This document shows, piece by piece, positions 46,690 through 58,410 of a stretch of 64,000 nucleotides of DNA. The stretch spans positions 806,001-870,000 of the forward strand of contig OZ017768.1 of NCBI GenBank assembly GCA_963969345.1. The letters run 5' to 3'. Made by a program: the position numbers and the translations under genes. Origin of the DNA: Turbatrix aceti (taxonomy: Eukaryota > Nematoda > Chromadorea > Rhabditida > Panagrolaimidae). Every line of letters begins with the position of its first letter. Position 1 is the stretch's first letter. The notes under the pieces were generated by a model. The model saw only the letters and a list, made by a program, of their open reading frames with translations, ran no database searches and was not told the origin of the DNA.

Positions 46690-47125
46690 ATATTATTCCA
46701 ACTGGCGAATATTCCGGAAATTAGAAGCCGTCATCCAAAATGCCAAAACCTGGTCAAACTTTTTCTTCCAATCTGCGGGGGTATGAAGCCTGTCGGAGGT
46801 TTTTCAAAAGTTGTCACGGCATTCTGAAAAATTATACGTCAACCGTAACACGAAAAATCAAAATAAATGGTTTACCGTAAACAAAGGCGATAACATTCCG
46901 GGGAAGAAAGTCTTTCAATTCGTAGTTAATCAGCGGTTTGTTTTTTCCTTTCAGTCGTTAATTTATCTGTTCCTGCGTTTCATAGAGGATGCCTTCTTGG
47001 TGGTGTCGGCATTCGCTGATGGCTTCAGAAATGTTTCGAAACAGTCGCCAGGCAGCCGCATCTGGGTTTTCCGACAGTTTTGCGAAATTCCCGGATTCAT
47101 CTTGCAAGTATTGCTTGATAAATGG
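46690..47125 (-). pseudogene. Degenerate copy of the nested gene (exons 3 and 4)
   Basis: The minus strand reads NPDAAAWRLFRNIS, ISECRHHQEGILYETQEQIN, then a stop (TAA), while the functional gene continues NQRLGV. The exon 4 equivalent has NF followed by TGA where the parent has NFW. Exons 1 and 2 are absent. The sequence keeps intron 3, so it arose by DNA duplication rather than retroposition. Confidence 0.83.
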
Positions 47126-47591
47126 TGTCAATATTTTTGCTGTGGAACGTTTTCAACCTTGCACGGTGCCTTGTCATTCATTTTCAATATCTCTTTTTGC
47201 TACTTTTAAAAACACCGGTAGGATCAGTGAGTGCAAAAGAACAGGGAAAACACCCCGTTTACATATGTAAAGTCGACAAAAAAGTACTTGTTCATAGCTC
47301 AAAATTTAATTTCATGCAAGGCTCAATGGTTTTCATGAGTTCATTAAACTTTTATTCATGTAATCATAATTTGTTTCGTAGACTACATACACTCTTCAAA
47401 GAAGCAACGGAGGAAGGGGGCGTAACATCAGCGTTTTACATTACAGTATAGTTTATAAGCACAATTGAACTCTTTTTTATTTTAGTCATCGCACATCTGA
47501 TGTTTTGATGCTTCATATTTATAACACTTTTATACGTTTTTTGTTTTAAACTTTGAAATTGTAGTCATTTTGTTATTAAAAAACCCTTAAA
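47126..47591. other. 5' flank of the first intact Sre gene
   Basis: AT-rich. Overlapping short frames without recognised domains; probably promoter of the downstream receptor. Confidence 0.35.
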
Positions 47592-48726
47592 ATGCCAAAA
47601 AGACCGGACTTCAACCAACTAGTTTGTATCTACGACATAATTGTTTCTGTCATACTTCAGCTTGTTCTCATCAAACCTTTGATTTCTTTGCCTAGACTCC
47701 GTCATCGAGTACACATCAACTTTTGGGCCATCTTTGTTGCTCAACACCTGGCTGTGCAATTGGCTATAACTATAACCGTCATCCAAAATATAGGATATTA
47801 CATACTGGAAGATGATTTTGGATCTTATGCATTTTTTAATATTCTGACTGCATACATGTATCCACGCGTTATTGCCTTTATGTTTGCATGCATCCAGGTT
47901 TCAGTAATTGAACGATTTTTTGCAACAATTAAATACAAATCATATGAAAAGAAGACCCATTTGACATTCACAATTCCTGCCGCCGTGCACATTATTGCAT
48001 GGTCTTGGTTTTCTGGGTTGCTGCTGAGTTTTACAGACTGGCGGGCGGTTGCAACGCTTACTTTTTTTCTACTTATACATTTGGTTATTTTAGTCGTAAG
48101 TCAATTTAATTTTTAGAAATAGTTTTTAAATAAAAATTAATGTTTTTTACATTTATATAAATCTTGTTCTTATTTACACATGTAAATTTTAAATTTTATT
48201 TTTTTTCAATTTAAAATTTTGAAATATAACTACTACATAAATATGTCGTTTTCAGGGCATGAAGATCTTATTCGACGTAAATAAACGAATGCAGAAGTTG
48301 ACTTTTAATTCTGCGATTGTTCTTACCCAACGTTATCAGGTCAGTTTTGCTCTATTTATGCCTGATAAAAATATATTTTCACTTTTTCAGATATCCGAAA
48401 ACCTGCGAACAATCATCCTTGGTACACCTTTTCTAGTTGGCGGAAACGTCGCACTGCTTATCGGGTCAATAGCAACCACTGGAATTCGTTTGTACAATAT
48501 CAAATCCGAGCCAATACATATTAGACAACTGTTTTCGGCCGTTTTCATTACCGTCATGATTGTTGCCTATTCCATTACTCAAGTAGCTCTGCATGTGAAA
48601 CGAAAACCCCATTTACCGACTGCTTCAAATTTTGTAGCACCTCAAATAATTTGTAAAGATCAAAAATTATTAAAACAAAGTTGTGAAGCGGATGTTTATT
48701 TTCGACAATTTCAGGCTGATTTGTAA
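47592..48726 (+). CDS. Sre-type chemoreceptor 1
   Basis: Seven-transmembrane chemosensory receptor of the nematode Sre family, 307 aa. Exons are 47592-48095, 48256-48339 and 48391-48726, phase 0 throughout. It starts MPKRPDFNQLVCIYDIIVSV (TM1) and has HINFWAIFVAQHLAVQ in TM2. The family hallmark after TM3 is VIERFFATIKYKSYE (about residues 105-119). Exon 2 is the cytoplasmic loop KILFDVNKRMQKL ending in TQRYQ, followed by exon 3's ISENLRTIILGTPFLVGG. The end is ADVYFRQFQADL. Exon 1 is 6 bp longer than in the other six genes. Confidence 0.9.
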
Positions 48727-49307
48727 TTGTGTTAATTTCATACATATTTATCCGTTGTTGTTGTTTTGTTGTTTTTCAGAACAAATTTTACTTTTGGGTC
48801 AAATATGCTCACCAAACGTAAATTGCTGCTCGGAATTTGAGTGAACATAAAATAATAACGATAAAGTATTGTGATTAATAAGGAAGTTTTGGTTCATTCG
48901 TATTAAAGCACCACACGTCGGGGTTTTCACATCAATTGAATTGAATTATGTCTGACTTGGTGTTATTTTGAAATTACCAGGAGTAATGCTGGCACGCTCT
49001 GCAAAGCTCTGCGTAATAAAAAAGTTATTTTCTGCAGGAAAGTATATCTTGTTATATGTAGGACCCAGTTGTCTTTAAAATCAAAGGCAGAGAGAGCTTT
49101 GAAAGCGCGAACTTTTTATGACACTTTCCGCGCGACAGCATGGGAAGTGCAGTTATTGTATTGCACTTTCCAGACGCTGTTTGCGTCATGTGTAAAATTA
49201 AGGTCCAAGTTCAAAAAATAAAACACATATACATATAATCCTCACATGGAAGCGATTTCCGTTCAACAACTTGTTTTTTTTTATGATTTTTTTAATGATT
49301 TTTTTTT
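48727..49307. other. Intergenic spacer in the Sre array
   Basis: AT-rich 3' flank; no gene seen. Confidence 0.35.
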
Positions 49308-49448
49308 ATGATTGTGGCTTATTCGATCACGCAAGCACTTCTGGACGTGTTTCTTGATACACCCCGAACCGCATGCAAGAAAAAACGATATGTATAACCA
49401 GATCGGGTGGCAGACGTCTACTTTCAGCAATTTCAAGTCAATTGGTAA
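49308..49448 (+). pseudogene. Sre chemoreceptor fragment (end of exon 3)
   Basis: It reads MIVAYSITQALLDV, an in-frame stop, and then after a frame change DRVADVYFQQFQVNW and TAA. This matches only TM7 and the C-terminal tail of the intact genes. The rest of the gene is gone. Confidence 0.82.
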
Positions 49449-50363
49449 AAATTATCAGTATCATAATAAAATTTTATATTGGCTTAGCATTTGGCCTTTG
49501 CTGTCGAATCTGTGTCAAATTTGTGTTGTATTATTTATTTGTCTGCCGTTTGTGTAAAATAAAAGTATGTTTTGTGTGAACGCTATGAAAAACAATTGCA
49601 TACGGTACCGGCGCAAATTTTTTTGCCTGATCAGTTTTTTTACAGATTGTCATTTTGTGAATTCTTGTTTTTTTTCTCATTAGTTTCAAAATATTTTATT
49701 TTTTGTCTTTAGTTTTTTCTTTCCATAACGTACACATTACATCAAGGTGTACATCAACGTTGTGCTGTAAATATATAGCTAAACATGGTAGTTATCTACC
49801 TGCGATGTTAGCTCTGCTTGTTCTCTGGTTGTTGACTACATTAGTTGTTTTGCAGTCTAATAACATAAAAATGAATAGTGAAGTGTTTTGTATTTACCTC
49901 TGACCGTATCATACAACAAACTGAAAAACATGAAAAAATGTTCCGGCAAGCCAGCTTGCTTCTTGCTTGCTGATGACGCCAAAAAAAATCTAACGTTTTT
50001 TTTATATTTTATTATAGTTTTTGCTTAGTGATTGATCGCAGAAAAAAGTGACTGATATTTCATTACGTTTTTATTCAGGTCAGCAAAAACGGTAATTGCA
50101 TGGGACACAGTTTTTATAATAAGTATGCAAGCTTTGCACTTTAGAAGTAATTTTTGATAACCCATTTATTTATTTATTTATTTATTTCACCATTACTCAG
50201 TGGTTAGCAGTTCTATTATCTAGGGAGGGTGACAGTAATTTCTGGTGTTAGGCGTTGTTTCAGACGTCAAACGTCATACACTACATATTTCGACGCTCCG
50301 TTCTATTTTGTTGTCTACTGCCGAAATTTTTAAACAATCTTATTTCCAACTAGATTTCTTAAA
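49449..50363. other. Intergenic spacer with a LINE stub
   Basis: AT-rich. The only recognised item is the LINE family A stub at 50163-50207. The last 150 bp are the 5' flank of the next Sre gene. Confidence 0.4.
50163..50207 (-). mobile_element. LINE family A stub
   Basis: The last ~45 bp of family A: (ATTT)n followed by CACCATTACTCAGTGGTTAG. Target duplication not identified. Confidence 0.72.
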
Positions 50364-51427
50364 ATGCCTCCATTCTACATAATAATTAGTGTCTACAACA
50401 TCGTAGTTTCTACCATACTGCAATTTGTTCTGATTCATCCTCTGTTATCCCTGCCAAAACTTCGTCGACAGGTTCACATCAACTTCTGGACCATATTTGT
50501 AGCTCAACACCTGGCTGTACAAGTGGGCATTATTATTACTATTATTATGAATGTTGGATATTTTTTGTTTGAAAATAATTTTGGATCAAACATATTTTTA
50601 TATTTTATTACGGCGCAGATTTTTCCACGCGTTTTTAATTTTTCATTTGCATGCATTCAGGTTTTGGTCGTCGAACGATTTGTCGCAACAATTATGTATA
50701 AATCGTATGAAAACGAAACGTATCATCTAGCGTTTACACTTCCTGCTACGGCATACCTTATAGGATTTACTTGGTGTACCGGAGTGCTGGTTAGTTATTC
50801 AGATTGGCGTGTTATGGTTACACTTTCTTTATTCCTTTTTATAGGTGCTCTTCTTTTCGTTGTAAGTGTAATTTAATTTCACAATGTTACCAACTTTTTT
50901 ATGTTTCATTTCCGCCAGGTTCTATTTTTAGGATCTGAATTTCTGACAAAAATTTACTTTAGGGAATGAAGATCCTTTTCGACGTCAACAAACGAATGCA
51001 AAAATTGACTTTTAATTCTTCCATTATTCTTACACAACGTTATCAGGTTAGTCTAATCATGAATCTCTATAGTTTTTATTTGGCGCTTCAGATATCCGAA
51101 AACCTGCGAACAATTATCCTTGGCACACCGTTTCTCGTTGGCGGAAACATAGCGTTCTTTTGTGGCACAATAGCAACCACCTCAATTCGTTTGTATGATT
51201 TGAAGTCTGAAGCGATACACATTCGACAACTTGCTTCCGCTGTTTTTATTACAGTTATGATTGTGGCCTATTCCATTACGCAAGCAACTCTGAATGCCAA
51301 AAAAATGATTTGCAAACGATTGGTTTTTAATTTTGTAAAACCGCTAACCGTAGGCGGTGATAAGCAATTTAAAAAACCAAACCATGAAGCTGATGTATAT
51401 TTTCAGCAGTTTCAAGCTAATTGGTAA
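50364..51427 (+). CDS. Sre-type chemoreceptor 2
   Basis: Sre family receptor of 305 aa from exons 50364-50861 (498 bp), 50963-51046 (84 bp) and 51092-51427 (336 bp). Hallmark LVVERFVATIMYKSYE at about residues 101-116; acidic-basic exon 2 loop FDVNKRMQKLTFNSS; C-terminal EADVYFQQFQANW. The second intron is only 45 nt. In TM2 it has VGIIITIIMNVGYFLFE, which places it in the longer-tailed subgroup with receptors 1, 5 and 7. An AATAAA (51472-51477) lies about 45 bp after the stop. Confidence 0.9.
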
Positions 51428-51833
51428 CGTGAGAGGAAATATTGTTGTTTGATCCATTGCTTGTATTTACAAATAAAAATTGTCTGAACCAAAATTTTTG
51501 ATTCGAACTACATGTTGGAAGCATAAATTAAAAACGGACTACAGATGTGAATCTCGTACTTATAAAAAATATGAAAAAAATTTATATTAGTTTTAACCGA
51601 GACAAAAGTTTAATAATTGTACGTTTTTGGAGATGTATAAAGCTTTTATATGTTGCAATTACATATTTTAAAGCTGCTTACATCTGGGGAATTTCAAAAA
51701 ACTAGACATTAAATGCCTGATGATGTGCCATGCTTGTGTTGTTCCGTGGCAACATTTAAAGAACTGTTTTAGGTTTATCTGACTGGGGGTAAAGTGACTG
51801 GAGGTAAATCGTCCTATATATTCTTCAAATCTT
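51428..51833. other. Spacer before the palindrome
   Basis: AT-rich 3' flank of receptor 2; no gene supported. Confidence 0.35.
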
Positions 51834-53192
51834 TTAAGAGGCAGTCTGCGACAGGATTTAGGAACAAGGGGGAGACGAGGACAAGACTTTTTTACACTTT
51901 CAAATATTTTGAGCCAGAATTGTTCCCCACCCCCAAAAACGTCTAAATCCGCGATACACGGATTTTTAAAAACATCGGATTCTATAATTCTGGATTCTGA
52001 AAGGTTTTTGATAAAAAATGATGGCACGTGCTCTGTTCATGGTGAAAAAGGCTGAAAATTTTTTTAGGGGGGTTTTCATAGACGGGGAACACGAAGTCGT
52101 AATCAAAATTTTTTTATCGTTACGGTAAGTGCCACATTTGGGCTAAAATTGATGGTTTTTTGGCCACCACAGATTGGGTTTTCAGAGGTGCCAACATTGG
52201 CATAGCCTATCTTTTTCCCCGTGTTTTGACGCGTCGAACGGGGTAACGCATGAAACAAAGGAGTGACCGCAATGAGGTCATCCATAGGCATTTATGATGC
52301 GCACTCGAGAAAACGCGCACAATTTCGCTTCAAGTGACAAAAAAAGAGCGTGCGCGCGCATAAAAGGTGTCATGTTCAAAAAAACGCCGTGAAGCCAATT
52401 TTTGTTTTCTATGTCCACGGTCACTTTGGTAAGCTTTGGCATGTCCCAAAGATTGCTTTTTATCCTTGGGTATTTTACCTGACAATATTGGGCGATGCCA
52501 CAGGCCTTGAAAAGACATGAAACTTTCAAACGCTGTAACTTTGTGCAAAATTATCCGATAAAATGTAAAACTAGCTTGAAATGATATTTGGGACATGCCG
52601 AAGCCTACCAAAGTGACCGTGGACATAGAAAACAAAAATTGGCTTCACGGCGTTTTTTTGAACATGACACCTTTTATGCGCGCGCACGCTCTATTTTTGT
52701 CACTTGAAGCGAAATTGTGCGCGTTTTCTCGAGTGCGCATCATAAATGCCTATGGATGACCTCATTGCGGTCACTCCTTTGTTTCATGCGTTACCCCATT
52801 CGACGCGTCAAAACAAGGGGGAAAAGATAGGCTATGCCATCGTTGGCACCTCTGAAAACCCAATCTGTGGTGGTCAAAAAACCATCAATTTTAGCCCAAA
52901 AGTGGCACTTACCGTAATGATAAAAAAATTTTGATTACGACTTCGTGTTCCCCGTCTATGAAAACCCCCCTAAAAACATTTTCAGCCTTTTTCTCCATGA
53001 ACAGAGCGCGTGGCATTAATTTTTATCAAAAACCCTTCAGAAGCCAAATCTACAGAATCCAATTTTTTTTAAATTCTGTGTTTGGCGGGAATAGATGTTT
53101 TTAAGGGTGGGGAACAATTCTGGCTCAAAAAATAAAAAGTTGTAAAAAAGTCTTGTCGGCCGACCTAAATCCTGTCGCAGACTGCCTCTTAA
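51834..53192. mobile_element. 1.36-kb palindromic (foldback) element
   Basis: The left arm (about 51834-52452) and right arm (about 52585-53192) are inverted copies around a loop of roughly 130 bp. The termini are TTAAGAGGCAGTCTGCGACA and its complement. Arms are very similar near the centre and more diverged toward the outside. Each arm has a matching 62-codon frame starting MPMDDLIAVTPLFHALP (52291-52103 minus and 52746-52934 plus). No transposase was found. TTAA at each end could be a target duplication or part of the repeat. Confidence 0.8.
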
Positions 53193-53744
53193 CAAGGTGT
53201 TGCATTTGGATAGCTTATTTTTGCTGCTTACCTACTGCCAATGTAAATTTTCGATTCTGCGTAGCACAAGCCGCGCAAAATAATCTCTGCCTATTTGGAC
53301 AGTTTATTTTGTTCAAAAATAGGCAGTGAATTATTTTCAAAAAAATAATACTGCTGGTTTCCAGACCTGCTTATTTTGCTTATTTCCGACATCAAGGGGA
53401 GAAAAATAACCCGCATGTAAAATTTTTGCAATGAAATATCTCGTTGGGTCTGAACACGAAAACTGCATTTCAGCATTCGTTTTTTTTTATTTTGATGCAA
53501 AAATTTTAACTTCATGATCGGAATAGTAAAAATAGCTGCTTATTTTGCGATTTTTAAGCAGCTTTATTCTAATGAGGTATTAAAATCATGAAAATAAGCA
53601 CCGCCAGATTTGCTTGTTCTTATTTTCATGAAAATAATTCTTTGCTTAAAATGAAGAAAATAGGCAGTGCAAAAAAAGCACTGCCTATTTGGACTATTCT
53701 TCATTCTGCGCGGCTAGCGTAAATAATTCAAATGCAACACCTTG
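53193..53744. mobile_element. 552-bp inverted-repeat element abutting the palindrome
   Basis: It begins CAAGGTGTTGCATTTG and ends with the exact complement, a 16-bp terminal inverted repeat. Inside are further inverted blocks (AGCCGCGCA, CTGCCTATTTGGAC and their complements). It starts directly after the palindrome's right TTAA. TCTTTTAA occurs both right of this element (53745-53752) and left of the palindrome (51830-51837), so the two may have landed as one unit. Confidence 0.65.
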
Positions 53745-53797
53745 TCTTTTAATCTGAAGATTTAGAACACTGTTTTGAAATTTCAGAATTTTACTAA

Positions 53798-54884
53798 ATG
53801 CCGACATACAACCCGATTTTTATCATCTACAACCTTGTCGTTTCTGCAATACTTCAACTAATACTCATCAAACCTTTTCTTTCACTATCTAAACTTCGCT
53901 TTCGAGTTCACGTTAATTTTTTTGCTCTTTTTGTTGTCCAACATTTAGTTGTACAATTTGCGGTTATCTTTACTATTGTACAAAATATAGGATTCTTTTT
54001 ATTGGACAACAAATTTGACACAACATTTGTTTTTCAATTTATGACGGCACACATTGGTCCGCGAATGTATGCTGTCTTGTTTGCATGCATCCAGGTTTTG
54101 GTTGTTGAGAGATTTGTTGCAACCATCAATTACAAGTTTTATGAAAACAAAACGTATCATTTAACATTTACACTTCCGGCTACAGTATACATTATTGCAT
54201 GGACTGGGTTGGCCGGTTATTTAATTAATTTCAGCGATTGGCGTTCTATAGCGACACTATTATTTTATGTGATTATACATCTTATTTTGCTTTTTGTATG
54301 TTTTTAATGATTCCAGAAAATCACAAGTTCTGTCTGCAAAAAAACGCATTTTAAAATTATTTATTACTGCTCGATGATTTCTTTGTTCTTCAAAACAAAA
54401 ACATCGAAAATACTACAGTTTTTTTTGTGTACCCAACATTTTTTAGGGAATGAAAATCCTCTTTGATGTCAATAAACGGATGCAAAAATTAAAATTAAAT
54501 TCAGCGATTATTCTTACTCAACGTTATCAGGTCAGTTTGATTTACTTTAGATACAAATTTATTTACTTGTTCTTTCAGATATCCGAAAACCTTCGAACTA
54601 TTATTCTTGGCACACCATTTCTTGTCGGTGGAAATATCGCGCTTTTTGGTACAACAATCACGGCCACCGGCATCCGTCTGTATAATCCTAACACCGAGGT
54701 GATTTTTATTCGTCAACTTGTTTCTGCCGTTTTTCTCACTGTTATGATTGTAACATATACCATCACGCAAGCAACTCTGAATGCTTTGCTTGTTACACCT
54801 CAAACTGTTTCCATTAAGCAACAATCTCTAAAACCGGATCGCGTGGCAGATGTATATTTTAAACAATTTAAAGATGATTGGTAG
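53798..54884 (+). CDS. Sre-type chemoreceptor 3
   Basis: Sre family receptor of 295 aa; exons 53798-54295, 54447-54530 and 54579-54884 (306 bp). Starts MPTYNPIFIIYNLVVSAILQ. Hallmark VVERFVATINYKFYE; in TM2-TM3 it has VQNIGFFLLDNKFDTTFVFQ and AHIGPRMYAVL, typical of the shorter-tailed subgroup (receptors 3, 4 and 6). The exon 2 loop has KLKLNSAIILTQRYQ. Ends ADVYFKQFKDDW. The array's inverted elements lie just upstream, so its promoter may be limited to about 50 bp of unique sequence. Confidence 0.9.
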
Positions 54885-55537
54885 AAAGCTTTGAATGAAA
54901 CTTTCTAGTACCTAAAAATGAAAAATCCCTAAAACCACATGTGGTAACTGTTGAATTTTAGAGATTGTGAATTTTAGGAAAAAAAAGTAAAAAAATATTC
55001 AGGTTTTTAAATGTTAATTATATATCAATTTGTACAAATGTTAAAACGTGTTGCTGTTATTTTTGTTAATTGTACAAAATAAAATTGTTACTCGTTATTA
55101 TTGGCTACAAAGCAATGTCCATAATGACAAAAAATTTCAATTACCGCATTGTTAAAATATCTATGTATTATCACGTTTGTAACGATAGCTGATAGTTGTA
55201 TTGTGTAGTGTGCCAGGCCAATTATTTGAAAAAAAATTGCAGCTTTGGTGTTTTTGACCAATTGACAAAAAAATGATGTCTGATGTTGCATCACATTCCC
55301 AAGCGCCTATTTAGCACCATCATTCGCGGAAAGTAAGCGAGAACTGTTTTATTGCTTTGTGTTTCAAAATAATTTTTATGTAGTGCGTTTAAAATTATGC
55401 AAACTGTGATGAAAGGGTAAACAGTTCCGGATTATTTTTTTGACTATTCGGTGCTAAAAATCGTGTGCAGCACTCTTACGGTACTACACTCTTACTGAAA
55501 TTTTTGAAATTGCAGGTTTTATTTTAAAATTTTCCAA
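54885..55537. other. Intergenic spacer in the Sre array
   Basis: AT-rich; nothing recognised apart from the flanks of receptors 3 and 4. Confidence 0.35.
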
Positions 55538-56533
55538 ATGCCGACTTTTTATGAATTTATTAGCGTTTACAACATTGTCGTTTCTGCCGTACTTCAACTG
55601 ATTCTTATAAAACCTTTTCGTTCTTTATCCAAACTTCGACATCTTGTACACGTCAATTTTTTTGCACTGTATGTCGCCCAGCACATCGGTGTACAATTTG
55701 CCGCTATCTTTACAGTTGTCCAAAACATTGGAATCTATTTATTGGACAAAGATTTTGATTCTAATTTCATTTTTCGTTTTATGACAACGCAAATTGGTCC
55801 CCGTATGTACGCTTTTTTGTTTGCTTGTGTCCAGGTTTTGGTCGTTGAACGATTTGTTGCAACTATCAAGTACAAGTCCTATGAAAGAAAAACGTATCAT
55901 CTGGCATTTACGTTTCCGGCTACAGTATACATTATTACATGGACTGGATTGGCGGGTTTGCTAATTAATTTTAGAGACTGGCGTGTTATAGCTACACTTT
56001 TATTATATGTGATTATTCATGTGGTTCTTCTCATTGTAGGTTATTTACAACATACCAAATATTAATAATGTTATTAAGAAGCATGTTTTTTTCGTAGGTA
56101 ATGAAAATCCTATTCGATGTAAATAAACAAATGCAAAAATTGACTTATAGTTCTTCAATTATTCTGACTCAACGTTATCAGGTCAGATATTTTTGGTTGA
56201 TTTAAAAAAGTTTTTTTAACGTTTCAGATATCCGAAAACCTGCGAACAATCATTCTTGGAACACCCTTTCTCGTTGGTGGAAATATCGCGCTGTTTGGTG
56301 CAACAATTACAGCCACTGTTCCGCGATTGTACAATTCCAACACAGATGTTACATTTATAAGGCAACTTGTGTCTGCTGTTTTTCTCACTTTTATGATTGT
56401 GACATATACCATAACTCAGGCTTCTTTAAATGCTTTGTTTGTTACACCTCAAAGAATACGCAACTGTCGACAATCCGTAAAGCCAGACTGGGTAGCGGAT
56501 GTTTATTTTCAGCAATTTCGTGCTGATTGGTAA
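55538..56533 (+). CDS. Sre-type chemoreceptor 4
   Basis: Sre family receptor of 295 aa with exons 55538-56035, 56098-56181 and 56228-56533; introns are only 62 and 46 nt. Starts MPTFYEFISVYNIVVSAVLQ. Hallmark VVERFVATIKYKSYE. Exon 2 begins VMKILFDVNKQMQKLTYSSS, where the usual G and R are replaced by V and Q, so the intracellular loop is slightly unusual. Ends ADVYFQQFRADW. AATAAA (56615-56620) lies about 80 bp after the stop. Confidence 0.9.
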
Positions 56534-57365
56534 AGTCTATGATTAGGTTTCACTTATTAACTGTTATCTTGAATCAAATTGTCAACATTTACTATTGTTT
56601 TTGTGCTTGTGCAAATAAATTTGTATTTTGATTGTGACTAGCTCGTACAGCTGCACTCAAAGGTAAGAGTGCACCCCTTTATTTATGTTAGGCGCATTTT
56701 TTGGTTTCATGCATCATCAACAAATGCACCCGATATAAATGTTAGACAAATTTATTACACATCTAATCAGATAAACAGTGTTGTTTTTTTGAAGCTGAAA
56801 AAATGATCATTGCAAAGGATAAAAAAGTGTCGAAATAGGAGCAGATTACTAATTTTAATTGTTTAACATATGCATTCAGTTATCTTTTTAGAAAACTTAT
56901 ATTTTTAAAAATTTTTAAAAACTTTGCCGCGAACACAAATATAGCGTTGTGGTCTAAAAAAGCTTATTTTTTAAATCGGATGCAGATTGGAAAAAACAAC
57001 TTACTATTAATAGTATTTGTATGCGACTGAACGTCGCATCGTTCGCTGGGTGCTTGCCACTTTGATGCCTAGACGACGGTATTACCGGTTGATTGACAAT
57101 TCAGAAAAATGACCAAATTATGACAAATATTATGTTAGCCATAATTTGTTCTTCAGATTTGTTATTTAATGTTAGTTATTAAACATCAACAATATATTTT
57201 TTCTTCTTGTATTTTTATACTGTCGCTTTCGCGTTTAGTCACATCATAGCTTTTGCATTTTGACATCTTTATCCTAATTTTATAAAAATTGTCCATTTCT
57301 TTACTAAAAATTTAGTCCTGTTTGTGAACGATCACAAAAAAACAAAAACGTTTATCCGTCGACAG
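56534..57365. other. Intergenic spacer in the Sre array
   Basis: AT-rich; no gene or repeat family recognised. Confidence 0.35.
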
Positions 57366-58410
57366 ATGAATTTTTTTTATCAAATTATTAGTATTTACAA
57401 CATCGTAGTTTCTACCATACTACAACTTGTTTTGATTCATCCTCTGTTATCCCTGCCAAAACTTCGTCGACAGGTTCACATCAACTTCTGGATCATATTC
57501 GTAGCCCAACACCTGGCTGTACAAGTGGGCATTGTTATTACAATTATTATGAATATTGGATATTTTTTGTTAGAAGAAAAATTTGGATCCTATGCTGTGT
57601 TTAGTATTCTGACGTCAAAAATATTTCCCCGCATTTTTGCATTTTTGTTCGCTTGTATCCAGGTTTTGGTTGTTGAACGATTTGTTGCAACAATTATGTA
57701 CAAATCCTACGAAAACAGTACGTATCATTTAACACTTGTGTTTATTCCTATCATATATATTGTTGTATGGACTTGGTTATCTGGTTTGCTGTTGAGTTTT
57801 CGAGATTGGCGGGTTATTGCTGCACTTTTGTTATACTTGCTTATACACTTTGCTCTTGTTTTTGTAAGTTGTTTTAACTTTTGGATATGGATTTTTTCAT
57901 TAAAATGTATAGATAATCAACTATTTACATTTTCAGGGCTTAAAAATGTTATTTGATGTTAACAAAAGAATGCAAAAACTTACTTTAAATTCGGCAATTA
58001 TTCTTACTCAACGTTATCAGGTCAGTGGGGTGCAGCGTAATATAGTATTGGAATTTAACAAATTAACATTACAGATATCCGAAAATCTGCGAACAATCGT
58101 TCTCGGCACACCTTTTCTCGTCGGCGGAAATATTGCGCTGCTTATTGGAACAATAACAGTCACTGGAATTCGTTTGTACAATCTTAGCTCTGATGCGATA
58201 CATATTCGGCAACTTTTTTCAGCTGTTTTTTTCACCGTGATGATTGTCACTTATTCCGCTATGCAAGCAACTTTGAATGCCAAAAGTATTTTTAGTGCAT
58301 GCCCGCTTTTGAATTTTGTAACACCTCAAACCGTAGACAAGGATCCAAAGTTAACGAAATCAAACCGTGAAGCGGATATCTATTTTCGACAGTTTCAAGC
58401 AAATTGGTAA
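57366..58410 (+). CDS. Sre-type chemoreceptor 5
   Basis: Sre family receptor of 305 aa with exons 57366-57863, 57937-58020 and 58075-58410. The start MNFFYQIISIYNIVVSTILQ makes exon 1 exactly 498 bp like its sisters; an upstream in-frame ATG at 57324 would add 14 basic residues. Closest to receptor 2: the TM1-TM2 stretch LVLIHPLLSLPKLRRQVHIN is almost the same. Hallmark VVERFVATIMYKSYE. Exon 2 reads GLKMLFDVNKRMQKLTLNSA. Ends EADIYFRQFQANW. AATAAA (58436-58441) follows the stop by about 25 bp. Confidence 0.9.
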
